Below are positions 27,941 to 37,548 of a DNA stretch of 64,000 bases, in pieces. The stretch covers positions 26,073,700 through 26,137,699 of the forward strand of contig NC_065433.1 in assembly GCF_024362695.1 (NCBI RefSeq), read 5' to 3'. A model generated the notes under the pieces. The model searched no databases. It was not told the DNA's origin and was given only the letters and a program-made list of their open reading frames with translations. A program made the position numbers and the translations under genes. Numbering within the stretch: position 1 is the first letter of the stretch; each line of letters starts with the position of its first letter. The stretch is from Pectinophora gossypiella (lineage: Eukaryota; Arthropoda; Insecta; Lepidoptera; Gelechiidae).

Positions 27941-28538
27941 CATCATCATCATCATCACCATCATCAGCCCATTAACGTCCCCACTGCTGGGGCACGGGTC
28001 TTCGCTATGGATGCATAGGGAGAACGGGCCTTAAACATCACGCGGGCCCAGTGCGGATTGATGGTTATTAACGACTCCTAATGCAGCCGGGACCAACGGC
28101 TTAACGTGCCTTCCGAAGCACGGAGGAGCTCGAGATGAAAACTTTTTTTTTGGGCACATCCATCCTATGACCGGCCTTTGCGAAAGTTGCTTAACTTCAA
28201 CAATCGCAGACCGTGCGCGTTCACCGCTGCGCCACCGGGCTCCTCAATTTTATTTTACATATGACATGTAATATAACTATTACGAAGTTTTGACCTTTAG
28301 AAAAAAGGTGCATTTACTAGAGGGAAACTACATAACATAACAACATAACATAACAAAATACAAAACAACCTTACGATACCTCATTATCTGGCGTCAAATC
28401 CTGGCGTCACCTGTATAATAATAGCAAACATATGCTGAGGTACCTATTTAAGTACCTAATCTGCGGTGTTGCTATTACCTACATTACTATTATTCACATA
28501 GAGCAGCGTGATGGAGTATGCTCCACACCCGCTCATCA
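27941..28538 (-). mobile_element. SINE-2 carrying 289 bp of 5' flank from the 18.4 kb locus
   Basis: GGTGAGCGAT at 27931-27940 and 28539-28548 directly brackets the segment. On the minus strand it starts with sequence equal to 18382-18670, passes into the SINE head GAGGAGCCCGGTGGCGCAGC and ends in the SINE tail and an ATG-repeat run. The flank, including the parent's own left target duplication, was copied with the SINE. This fits retrotransposition of an RNA begun upstream of the parent SINE. Four bases at the 5' junction (28535-28538) are extra. Confidence 0.88.
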
Positions 28539-28548
28539 GGTGAGCGAT

Positions 28549-28877
28549 ATAAAGATATAAATCATTTACCATTTTAATGGGGGAAAACACAGATTGTGGC
28601 ATGGCGCTCCATTCCGTTGCCGTTCGCTTGGTTTGCGAAGGTTTGAATCCCGTACGAGTCAAACTTTTTAGTACTTTATCTTTCCAGTACTTTCGTTGGA
28701 TTAGGGGCTTGAATAGTGTTGCCGGATCTAGAAGTGGGACGCGGATTTCTAAGTTGGGCCGATAAGAGAATCACGACACAAGTCCTTAAAGGGTTAACTT
28801 GTGTAAGAGACAAATCGAGAGACGGTCAAGTCAAAGCCGTCTTTAAAAAAACTGGTCATTAACTTCAGGCTAGGTAA
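28549..28877. other. Unassigned; tRNA-like B box near 28625
   Basis: GCGAAGGTTTGAATCCCGTA near 28636 resembles a B box of an old SINE head. A similar scrap (GCGGGTTCAAGTCCTG) is near 27862. No gene. Confidence 0.35.
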
Positions 28878-29300
28878 ACGTGGCAATTTGGGTATATTTA
28901 TCCCAGCTTAATCATACATACATACATAAACAGCCTATATTCGTCCCACTGCTGGGCACAAGCCTCCCCTCAAACAACCGGAGGGGGTATGGAACATACT
29001 CCACCATGCTGCTCCAATGCGGGTTGGTGGAGGTGTTTAGATCCTAATCAAGTGAATGAAAAAACTTTAAAGATCAAACTCAAAATTCAAGGTCCGTAGG
29101 TAAGCTTTTGTGTCCATTGCGCTCAATAAAGTATTTTATCTATCTTTCTAAGCTCAAACTCAAGCTTCAGTTGAGTTGTGAGCTTGAGTCTTCAGCCCCT
29201 CAGCCTCCCTAGATACATTACTGTACACCCACGTCTCCCACATTCACTTTATTAGGATCTAATAACGCTGGGATGGGTAAATATACCCAAATTGCCACGT
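28878..29300. mobile_element. TIR element hosting a SINE-1 tail
   Basis: ACGTGGCAATTTGGGTATAT at 28878 is inverted as ATATACCCAAATTGCCACGT ending at 29300, with CCCAGC/GCTGGG continuing inward. Inside, 28920-29045 is a SINE-1 tail on the minus strand (CAGCCTATATTCGTCCCACT, TACTCCACCATGCTGCTCC), followed by a TATC-tailed retroposon end near 29140. Confidence 0.65.
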
Positions 29301-29426
29301 CGGTGCTTGAATGTGTATAACATAGTTCTCGAAAGTTCTAGATAAACCAATCTGCAAATAGAAGATTCACTTCCCGTTGGGAAACAATACATGTCACCAC
29401 AGGAATTAAAGTCTTAGTTAGATATT

Positions 29427-29802
29427 GGTGCTAATTCCTGTAAATACCATCTAATTTTATTTTAAGTTATATCTGTCATTTTCTTATCCGCCGAAAAGGA
29501 AAAGGACGGGTAATTGACAAGCATAAAATTTATGGAACACACGTCAATTTTAAGCACAAATCTAAACCAACCGTCTAAAAAATTTACATCTGTCAATAAC
29601 CCGACACAGTTAAGTAGACAGCACGTCAAACGGATTGCATACCAGCGACGTACCTTTTGATTCGCCCGGGTTATTCATTCATTTACTCATTCTTCCTAAA
29701 ATTAAGAGCTGTGAATCATCCGTCCCTTACCTTTTCGACGGATATGAAAATGACGAATATAACTTAAAATAAAATTAGGCGGTGTCTGCAGGAATCGGGG
29801 CC
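29427..29802. mobile_element. MITE D copy
   Basis: Arms of about 80 bp: GCTAATTCCTGTAAATACCA ... CTTATCCGCCGAAAAGGAAA pairs with CGACGGATATGAAAATGACG ... TCTGCAGGAATCGGGGCC. Centre carries AAGCACAAATCTAAACCAAC and ACGTCAAACGGATTGCATAC. 376 bp, no coding capacity. Confidence 0.8.
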
Positions 29803-29814
29803 AATGTCTGGATT

Positions 29815-30084
29815 GAGAGGTGGATTACCATTCCCATCAACCCTGGTGTCAGGGTTATAACTGAGCCGCCATAGGCCCCTGACATGACTCATGTAACGAC
29901 TACCTACTTACATTAGTAAGTAATAGCCGGGACCAACGGCTTAACGTGCCTTCCGAAGCACGGATCATCTTACTTTTGGACAATCAGGTGATCAGTCTAT
30001 AATGTCCTAACCAATAGGGATCACAAAGTGATTTCGAGAGATTCGAAGAGGATTCGAACGCTCAACCACTGGACCACTGAGACC
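29815..30084 (-). mobile_element. SINE-3 copy
   Basis: Minus-strand SINE-3 with tail (CATCAACCCTGGTGTCAGGG on the plus strand), GCCATAGGCCCCTGACATGA, core and shortened head. The B-box region is partly deleted (GAGGATTCGAACGCTC). Confidence 0.8.
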
Positions 30085-30442
30085 GGAATGACGTATGATG
30101 TTTAATGTATTTATGAGTATAATAATCCATTAACTTGCTAATTCAAATTCGCAATGCTGGTCGTATTTTCACCGCAATTATATCATACGAGACTGGAAAA
30201 CAATTCCACATAAGCGTATAATTAGATAGATCTCAAAATATTAATACTCGGCTTAGCTATTTAGACTCGAAATCCATTAAGAGAATAACAAAAGTGGAAA
30301 ATGAAAATGAGATAGCGTAATTGCGGCCTGAATTAGGACTTTGCGATGTTTCGGGTAACAGAATTACCGAGGGCCGTCAGGTACTTATTTGAATTCTAAA
30401 GGCGCCCCCACACGTATTCGGTTCGGCATGATTCGGCAATGT
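30085..30442. other. No feature recognised
   Basis: AT-rich. A short GGCGCCCCCACACGTATTCG patch at 30404 has no partner. Confidence 0.4.
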
Positions 30443-30748
30443 CAAAAAAAAAAAAATATTTATTTTTCAAAATTGGCTTACATAGTTAGCGCTTTTTGAA
30501 CGTCAAAAAAAATAATTAAATTACATATTATGTAACTAGCTGTAAAACTACTACCACATCGGAATCTGTAACGCTGAGGGAAAGACGTGGCCAGAAAACC
30601 TCCCAGCACAGGGCCCTAGTCCTACGGTTTCATGTTTTCCTTTCTATTCTCGTTTTTTAAATCCAGTTTGTATTACATAATTTATAGAATTAAATACAAT
30701 GGTATTTCAATTACAGTCGGTGGACGGAAAGTGAAAAATAAAGAGCCT
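30443..30748 (-). mobile_element. Retroposon 3' segment, copy 1 of 2
   Basis: On the minus strand it ends CAATTTTGAAAAATAAATAT plus a poly(A)-like run (at 30443). Contains CGGAATCTGTAACGCTGAGG and CAGAAAACCTCCCAGCACAG as read on plus. Matches 62551-62843, and both copies stop at the same place (GGAAAGTGAAA). Confidence 0.7.
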
Positions 30749-31244
30749 CAACTTGAGTATAACTAGGTATTCGATTTTTTTATTTACTATTTACCTATGT
30801 GAAAAGAGTGACTGCACGTTTCTTATGACAACTTGTGGCTCTCTCCATCCCAATGTGGATAACAAGCGTGATTTCTATTGGTATGTTCTTACGTTCGCTT
30901 ACGTAAGTAATGAGCGAATTTCTAAGCTATGTTCCCCAAGACAAATATAGATGGCGCTGTATGATATGTACCCGGACTTGTGGAATACCTATGTCATTAG
31001 GTCAACGCCCGTGGACTCGCAGCGGAAACGTGTGCCTTATGCAATTTCAGTGTAAACGCTGACAACTAATATAATTTTAATATTTTTACTTTACATTTTT
31101 CGACCTAACGTTCCTAACTTCGGACGTAGTCTAAATTCTTTAAAATTAAGTTAGTTAAGGAAATCCTTTGTGGAACTTTTATTATAATCATCATCTGCAT
31201 ATCCTAGTTTTTGATTCATCTCCGCTGTAGCCACCCTCATATAA
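30749..31244. other. Unassigned; inverted motif shared with 31990
   Basis: GCTATGTTCCCCAAGACAAA then TATAGATGGCGCTG (about 30937-30970) is inverted near 31990-32030 (GTCATCTATATTTTTTTTGG, GGAACGTAGCC), suggesting the ends of a decayed element of about 1.1 kb. A relative is at 54180. Confidence 0.35.
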
Positions 31245-31420
31245 TTTGTATAGTGTACATTGTATTTATTTATTTTATCGTTTATTGCAAACTTTACAAC
31301 ATAAAACTACAATATTAACAACTTAAGATTACATACTTATACAGCCAATTACAAAGTTTGGCAAATCAAAATACATGTTATAAAATACCAAATAAACCAA
31401 TCTAATCTTCCATTTCATGC
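31245..31420 (-). repeat. LINE 3' end-like fragment
   Basis: ATTGTATTTATTTATTTTAT at the left with an A-rich body read from the minus strand, like the insert at 45752-46111. Confidence 0.4.
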
Positions 31421-31499
31421 ATAACAGACATATGCATTTTTTATCTTTGTTTTTGGCTATAAATGATGACCCTTGTTATTACTTAGACCCATTATTATT

Positions 31500-31635
31500 C
31501 TGATCAAACGTTCAAAGTAAAGAGAAGCAATGTAGGCAGCAACATAATTCTATATCTGAACCAAATATCAAGCAACCATTTATACAGCCCCTGCCATTAC
31601 GTTATATTTTTGAATAACTATAATATTCGAGTAAT
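31500..31635 (-). repeat. Short interspersed repeat (GCTTGATATTTGG type)
   Basis: On the minus strand: TATTCAAAAATATAACGTAA, ATGGTTGCTTGATATTTGG and CAGATATAGAATTATGTTGC. Relatives are at 54231-54355 and at 60425-60449 with 60785-60825, where a SINE-1 split it. Confidence 0.55.
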
Positions 31636-31950
31636 GAGTCCCTGCTCGATCGAATCAGAAATGAGGATATCCGCAGGAGAACTAAAGTCACCGACATAGC
31701 TCGGAGAATTGCAAAGCTGAAGTGGCAGTGGGCAGGACACATAGCGAGGAGAACCGATGGCCGCTGGGGCGGAAAGGTTATCGAATGGCGACCACGTGTC
31801 GGACGACGCTCAGTGGGTAGGCCCGCTACAAGGTGGACCGACGATCTGGTGAAGGTCGCGGGAAGCCGCTGGATGCGGGCAGCGCAGGACCGGTCGTCGT
31901 GGGGATCCTTGGGGGAGGCCTATGCCCAGCAGTGGGCGTCGTACGGCTGA
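31636..31950 (+). pseudogene. RTE-type LINE ORF, C-terminal 104 codons
   Basis: Open without a break to TGA at 31948: ESLLDRIRNEDIRRRTKVTD, RRIAKLKWQWAGHIARRTDG, RWGGKVIEWRPRVGRRSVGR and DRSSWGSLGEAYAQQWASYG. The K-W-x-W-A-G-H-[IV]-x-R block and the G-E-A-x-A-Q-Q-W end are standard for RTE polymerases. 5'-truncated (no RT domain), with a TGATGATGA tail after the stop. The last 25 bp match SINE-1 and SINE-2 tails. Confidence 0.88.
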
Positions 31951-31984
31951 TGATGATGAATGAGAAAATAGGTAATTATCACCT

Positions 31985-32653
31985 CAAATTTTTAGCGTCA
32001 TCTATATTTTTTTTGGGGAACGTAGCCTGGAAAGTCTCCCACGGGATTTGGAAGCTGTAAGCGGTGGATGCCAGGCAGCAGCGTTATGAGTACTGGTTGG
32101 AGGCCGAGGAAATGGATTCTGGTAGGGCTCTAGCTAGAACATCACCTATTGAGAAATTGGTCGGTGTACTGCAGAACGGAAGGCGATTGGGGCAACCACA
32201 GTTCTACACGCCCTATCTATGGAGTAATGAAAATGGAGGCGATTACTCCACCGACAAGAGCGCAGCTCTTAAATAAAGAGAGAGAGAAGCGGTGAATGCG
32301 GATGGTAAGTGTGTTGCTGGCTTTACAACTCACTATAGGAAAGGATGTGACTGTTCGTTACGTAGCTCATTAATTGATTTTAATAAAATTCTATACCCGA
32401 TGACTGTATCATTATTCATTCCGTTTGATGCCGCAATATTCACTATGACTAGTGAAAAAAAAACTTCATTTCAAAATAAAAAATTGGGTACATTTTAACG
32501 TTACATGCTGAATTTTAAAAGCATAAAGATAATAATGCATGCAACATAATACTGTTGAGTTTGTTTCACTTACAGTTATCTACTGTAAAGTGGCGCCTGA
32601 GTAGTTTTTTTATAATATATATTTGTCTTTTTTACCGTCATTTTATTAATAAT
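31985..32653. other. Mostly unassigned; LINE-like end at 32060-32290
   Basis: 32060-32290 ends CACCGACAAGAGCGCAGCTC then TTAAATAAAGAGAGAGAG, resembling the shared end of 6262-6407 and 42061-42540. Its 70-codon frame (32064-32276) has no clear domain. The rest is AT-rich and unassigned. Confidence 0.4.
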
Positions 32654-33033
32654 GGTGTTAATTCCTGTAAACACCATCTAATTTTATTTTACGTTATATC
32701 TTTCATTTTCTTATCCGCCGAAAAGGAAAGGGACGGGTAATCGACAAGCATAAAATTTATGGAACACACGTCAATTTTAAGCACAAATCTAAAACAACCG
32801 CCTAAAAATTTTACACTGGCTAATAACCCGACAGAATTATGTTGACAGCACACGTCAAACGCTTTGCATACCAGCGAGATACCTTTTTGATTCGCCCGGT
32901 GTTATCCATTCATTTACTCATTCTTCCTAAAATTAAGAGCTGTCAATCATCCGTCCCTTTCCTTGTCAGTGGATAAGAAAATGACAAGTATAACTTAAAG
33001 TAAAGTTAGGAGGTGTCTGCAGGAATCGGGGCC
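32654..33033. mobile_element. MITE D copy
   Basis: GTTAATTCCTGTAAACACCA and CTTATCCGCCGAAAAGGAAA at the left, GGATAAGAAAATGACAAGTA and GTCTGCAGGAATCGGGGCC at the right. 380 bp, very similar to 29427-29802. Confidence 0.8.
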
Positions 33034-33077
33034 ATTGTGGTTATTACAATACAATATAATTTTCGTTTTTTCGATCT

Positions 33078-33345
33078 GCATCTCCGGGTTCGAATCCCGC
33101 TGGGGATATTGTCGAAATTACTTTGTTTGGTCCTTGCCTAACAAAGGAAAGTTTTGCACCTGATTAAAAATGCAGGCTTGAAAAAGTAAGATGATTCCGT
33201 GGTTCGGAGCGCACGTTAAGCCGTTGGTCCTGGCTATTAGCCGTGAATCACCTCTACCAACTCACAGTAGAGTAACGAGCGTGGTGGAATATGGTCTATA
33301 TCCTTTCCTGTGCCCAGCATTGGGACGTATATCGGCGTAGAAAGC
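33078..33345 (+). mobile_element. SINE-1, older copy
   Basis: B box GGGTTCGAATCCCGCTGG, GTCGAAATTACTTTGTTTGG, core GTGGTTCGGAGCGCACG, CTATTAGCCGTGAATCACC and tail CTGTGCCCAGCATTGGGACG. The A-box end is lost and the body carries many changes. Confidence 0.75.
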
Positions 33346-33854
33346 TATAATAAATTAACAACTGTAAGGAAAATTAATTTCGAGCGCTGGCAATACTGAC
33401 GGCACCGACTGGAGTTTACATGGTCTACCACCAAACGTCACTTTCAATTCTACTTTTGCTTTGGCGCTAAACGGGAGATATTTGTTATATTTACGTGTAC
33501 TTGGTAAAATATAATTTTATTGAGTTGAATCGGTGTTTTTCTGGGCTGTCTCCTTCTCAACATAAAGTCACTTTCGCATTTATAATACTAGTTAGAACGT
33601 AAATTCATAGTAAAATCTTTGCTTAGGAAGATACGGGCATAATTTTCCGAATAATAGCGCAGTTGTTTTCAAACTTCGTTTAGTATGGTGCGATGGAGAC
33701 GAAGCCTTTGTGATACAAGTTAGGGAAATTGTCGTTTACAAGCACATTACTTTCATAAAATATGCAGTCGCGTTTTACCATATGGGGTGAAAGGAAATAG
33801 TGAGATGTTGAAGAAATTGAATTTAACAATAAGGCCGTCATTGTACTAACCCAA
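33346..33854. other. No feature recognised
   Basis: AT-rich. ATAAGGCCGTC near 33829 may be a trace of the AATAAGGCCGCC LINE end. Confidence 0.4.
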
Positions 33855-33962
33855 CAAAACCCATCCGCAGTGGAGCAGCGTGGTGGAGTATGCTCCATAC
33901 CCCTACCAGTTCATTGAGGGGAGGCCTTTGCCCTGCTGTGGGAGGTTGTATAGGCTGTTCAC
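33855..33962 (+). repeat. SINE-1 tail
   Basis: AGTGGAGCAGCGTGGTGGAG, TATGCTCCATACCCC and GAGGGGAGGCCTTTGCCCTG form a 5'-truncated SINE-1. Confidence 0.75.
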
Positions 33963-34034
33963 GTCTCCTGTCCCACTTGTTTACTGTTTTTTCTTGTGCA
34001 ATAAAGAATACTGTATTGATGCTGAACTGCCAAT

Positions 34035-34150
34035 AAAAAGCATTCATCTAGAAAGCAATATTGCAATTTGACAATTGCGCATACAAAAGTAAGTGCGCAA
34101 TGCCAACAAACGTCAAATAGCAATATTGCTTTTTAGGTGAATTGCTTCAA
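34035..34150. mobile_element. MITE Q remnant
   Basis: AAGCAATATTGCAATTTGAC and CAATATTGCTTTTTAGGTGA with an internal inverted GCGCATACAAAAGTAAGTGCGC. The same motif set is at 36003-36107. Confidence 0.6.
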
Positions 34151-34539
34151 AATGCGTGTGTGATCTAACACATAGGTATTGTCATAATTATACCTGCGAA
34201 ATCTATGTTTCAAATGAAAAATAGTCTTAAATAGAACTTCCTTTTTGTAGTCGTTTGAAAGTAGAAATGAAGTGCAAACAAAGGCTTTTCTCTAAAAGTT
34301 ATCAAAACAATTTTCATATGATACCGATATTTTTACCTTTATTCAAAGCGCTTTGTTAATTAACTGGGAACAAAAAAACAGTAAGTATTTAGATGCGGGC
34401 CGGGCTCTACTTCCCACATTTTTCGTGTCAGGAATAACCTGCAGCTATTTCTAACTTCGCCTATATTTTTAAATTTGGCTAGCCAGAGACGTACTTACTT
34501 AGAAAAAAAAAACTTTAATAGATATTTTTATAGGTATAT
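34151..34539. other. No feature recognised
   Basis: AT-rich sequence with no repeat partner found. Confidence 0.4.
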
Positions 34540-35041
34540 TTAGATAATGCCTGGAAGAGCTTCTGGTCGATGAAACATCTCATGAAAGGGGATCTTCCTC
34601 TTTCACTGAAACGCAAACTCATCGACGTGTTCATCCTGCCAATCCTTACCTACGGTGTCCAAACGTGGTCGCTTACTGACGCTCAAAAGTCCAAGGTCAG
34701 GGTTGGTCAAAGAGCGCAGTATAAATGGTGTAAAACGAATTGATCGAGTTAAAAACACTGTGCTGTGCTCAAAAACCGGTATAGCTGACGTTGGCAGGAA
34801 GACCGCTAGGCTAAAGTGGGACTGGGCTGGACACGTGTGCCGCATGCATCCGGAACGATGGGCAAAGATCATCACGCACTGGGTACCACAGGACGGACAC
34901 CGTAGACGTGGTAGACCCCGGAAACGATGGCGCGATGATCTCGACGGTTATCGAAAAGACTGGATAGAGCTCGCACAGAACCGGGATACTTGGAAAGACA
35001 TGGGGGAGGCCTTTGCGCAGCAGTGGGATCATACAGGCTAA
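34540..35041 (+). pseudogene. RTE-type LINE ORF, C-terminal part, frameshifted
   Basis: First frame: WKSFWSMKHLMKGDLPLSLK, RKLIDVFILPILTYGVQTWS (the L-T-Y-G-x-Q-T-W motif that follows the RT domain). A shift near 34710 leads to ERSINGVKRIDRVKNTVLCS, RLKWDWAGHVCRMHPERWAK, RRRGRPRKRWRDDLDGYRKD and DMGEAFAQQWDHTG, stop at 35039. A TAA repeat follows. A different RTE subfamily from 31636-31950. 5'-truncated and inactive. Confidence 0.88.
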
Positions 35042-35062
35042 TAATAATAATAATAAAGGCGT

Positions 35063-35835
35063 AGGGATGTGACGACCCCATCGCCCCCTGGTGAATTCAT
35101 CAGCGAACCTGGTGAATTCAACAGTGCAGTCAGTCTCCGCAGGCCAGCTTGTGGCGAGCTGTTGGTAAGTGACGACACCACGGAGCTGAGATCCCCCGAG
35201 AGTCGGTCAGGCCCTCCGTCTCCGGCTTGCCTTCACTGGCTGGCCGGAGTGGACCCCAGCGGGGGCCGCAGGACTTTCACCTCTGGCTTGCCTTCACTGG
35301 CCGGCCAGAGTGGGGCGTTAGAGCTATACGCTCGCAGGGTGGAAGTGAAAGATGCATAAGTCGCGAGTTGGTGAGGCGGGTAAACTGCCTCGCAGAAAGC
35401 GGTGTACACCTCTCGACACCCTGAGCTGCTCACAACCATGTTGCTGCCTTGCCGTCCAGTCGCGTCGGCTAGATAGGTGGTCCATCCAGTGAGTGGCGAG
35501 TCACCGCCTGCTCATTGTATCCATGTTACCAACATTGGTCGAGCAGGCGCCATAGTCCCCTATAGCCCCAGTATCCGGTCCACTAACCCCCAACCCAATA
35601 GCCCAGTTCCCTTTGTTCCCATAATCTGCAATAGTCCTACACGAACCGGGGATTGTCTTTGAGTGCACTCCCATAGTGCATACAGGGATAATCGCCGGTT
35701 GGTGTCACACCACATTTAGATTAAACTGTCTTAAGGGGCCTCTACGTGTTGGCTTCGGCCCCACGCACGCCTTCCAAAAGTCCGGGCCTCCATAGGCCCG
35801 AGATATGAAAAAGACATACAAATAATAATAATAAT
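35063..35835 (+). mobile_element. LINE 3' untranslated region with AAT tail
   Basis: GC-rich non-coding block from GTGACGACCCCATCGCCCCC to GGCCCGAGATATGAAAAAG and an AAT repeat. It contains a local duplication (CTTGCCTTCACTGGCTGGCC and CTTGCCTTCACTGGCCGGCC). The block AACCGGGGATTGTCTTTGAG and the end GGCCTCTACGTGTTGGCTTC recur in fragments near 49795, 51340 and 59100. Several overlapping frames exist but none is supported. Its coding part is absent. Confidence 0.6.
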
Positions 35836-36770
35836 AATAGGTATTTCACAACTTAAACATATACCACCTTACAAATAAAAAATAAACCAGGGATGAACGT
35901 GGGTTTAAGTATTTGACAGCCAAGCAAAGTTCAGTCGAATTGTATGATAAATGGATTCAATTTAACGTAGTTTTAAAGATTTAAGCGTACTTACATCCCT
36001 ATGTATTTTTTTGACATTTGTCTACATTGCGCACTTACTTTTATATGCGCAAATGTCAAATTGCAATATTGCTTTCTTAGATGAATTGCTTCGATGTGGC
36101 TATTTGAACCCCCCATTACAACCTTGATTTCTTTCAACCAATTTCCCAAAGAGAAAAGATAAATAAGACTTTTCTTATTTTAATATAATTGTGGTTTTAA
36201 TTTTTTCCCAAATTGAATCTAGCTTGTCCATCGCGAGGTTTTGTAAACGAAAATCGCATTCGAGTGTGATTTTTTCAAAAAGGTGCTTACGAAGTTTTCG
36301 CCGTAAGGCCATGATATGTAAAGAAGGTAAGTAAGTACTTTTATTTGTTTGTCCACATACCCCTGGAGTCGTCCCTGAGCGTCCTAAACAGGGGAACCTC
36401 AGACAGCGTCCTAAATAAATAATACGCCATGTTACCGGACAGTTTAAGTTCCTAACCACTCTTAACTTCGCCCCTCATACATAGCCAACACTTTTGTTTA
36501 TGTTTCAATCGAATTGAAAAACTTTGCAAAAAACAGCCCCTTTTATAAGATACTTCCAAAAATGAACTTTGAAGAGGAATTACCTACTTTGGAAAATATT
36601 AATTGAGTAAAAGCTGTTTGTTTTCGCCATTTCGTTTCAATAAGATTTTCTTGTTCGGAATTACTTATTTAGGTGTTTCCCTGTATCGTTTTACTTGAAA
36701 GAAAGATAAATATTTATTACTTTATTATTACTTGTGAGTTTACGTACAAAACTCCCGCGTCAGTAGTACT
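35836..36770. other. Unassigned with a MITE Q half at 36003-36107
   Basis: 36003-36107 (TTTTTGACATTTGTCTACAT, GCAATATTGCTTTCTTAGAT, TTCGATGTGGCT) is a MITE Q arm. A 94-codon minus frame (36175-36459) shows no family motif. Confidence 0.4.
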
Positions 36771-37014
36771 ATAGGGTAGTTTCTAACTAGTCAAATCAGT
36801 TACTGTTTACTAAACGTCAAAACACGAAATTCTTATGGAATTTGAAAAAGTAACTCGTCATAGAAAAACGTGTCAAAATTTATTATTAGATTTTTCGTTA
36901 TTAAAATTCGTAAATGAGTTAAACAGAAAAAAGAAAACGTTTTTCGTCATCTTTAGATGTCTTTATCTTTAGTAATCAGAATTTCATAATTTATCTTTGA
37001 GGAAACTACCCAAT
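36771..37014 (+). mobile_element. MITE L copy
   Basis: ATAGGGTAGTTTCTAACTAG to GAGGAAACTACCCAAT. The terminal inverted repeats here are clearer (GGGTAGTTTC against GAAACTACCC) than in other copies. Confidence 0.8.
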
Positions 37015-37201
37015 ATGCTTTTAAGTTGCTGAGAGTTGAGATACTCTGAGGTAGTATTTAAATAAGTAGTGTTGTAAAGTGCTTGTTTGTACAACATCAG
37101 ATATTTTTTTTTTTACTCCTCTTTTTAATGCAATCTGTCATCAAGGACTTGCAGCAATATTTTTGATTCTCCATACTATCAGGCTTGCAAGCATGACCGG
37201 A

Positions 37202-37386
37202 TCTACCTATGGGCTGATTGGGCTGCAGCCCAGGGCCCCGGGGTTACAAGGGGACCCCAGATCCCGCTAAAAAGTAGACCATAATTTGAAAAAAAAAAAT
37301 GTCTGTTAAAATATTTTTTGCTATTAGTTGAGTATTAAGATAAGTAGTTTCAGCCCAGGGCTTCACAAATTCACAATCCGGCCATG
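37202..37386. mobile_element. hAT-like MITE with 8 bp duplication
   Basis: CATGACCGGATC at the left and ATCCGGCCATG-type sequence (as CACAATCCGGCCATG) at the right are inverted. CTTGCAAG occurs at 37194-37201 and 37387-37394 as an exact 8 bp target duplication. 185 bp, with a CAGCCCAGGGC motif near each end. Confidence 0.75.
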
Positions 37387-37548
37387 CTTGCAAGGCATGG
37401 AACCATTGTCCCATCCTAAATGGTTACTTGATTAAATCTTGTGGCGCTTTCCTTTTCAGTCTCAAAAATGTGTTTGGGTTAAAAGGAAAGGGACGGGAGA
37501 TTGACAACTGTTAATTTTAAAATGAACAAATAACTCGGGCGAATTATA

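Noticed and set aside
18382..28538. A simple inverted duplication of the locus
   Set aside because: The second copy has an exact 10 bp target duplication and ends in the SINE tail run, which fits retrotransposition better than a genomic inversion-duplication.
34811..35081. Minus-strand frames opposite the RTE end
   Set aside because: They are shadows of the plus-strand RTE coding fragment, which has the recognisable motifs.
36175..36459. 94-codon minus-strand frame
   Set aside because: No motif, no homologous frame elsewhere in the window, and normal for chance in this length of DNA.
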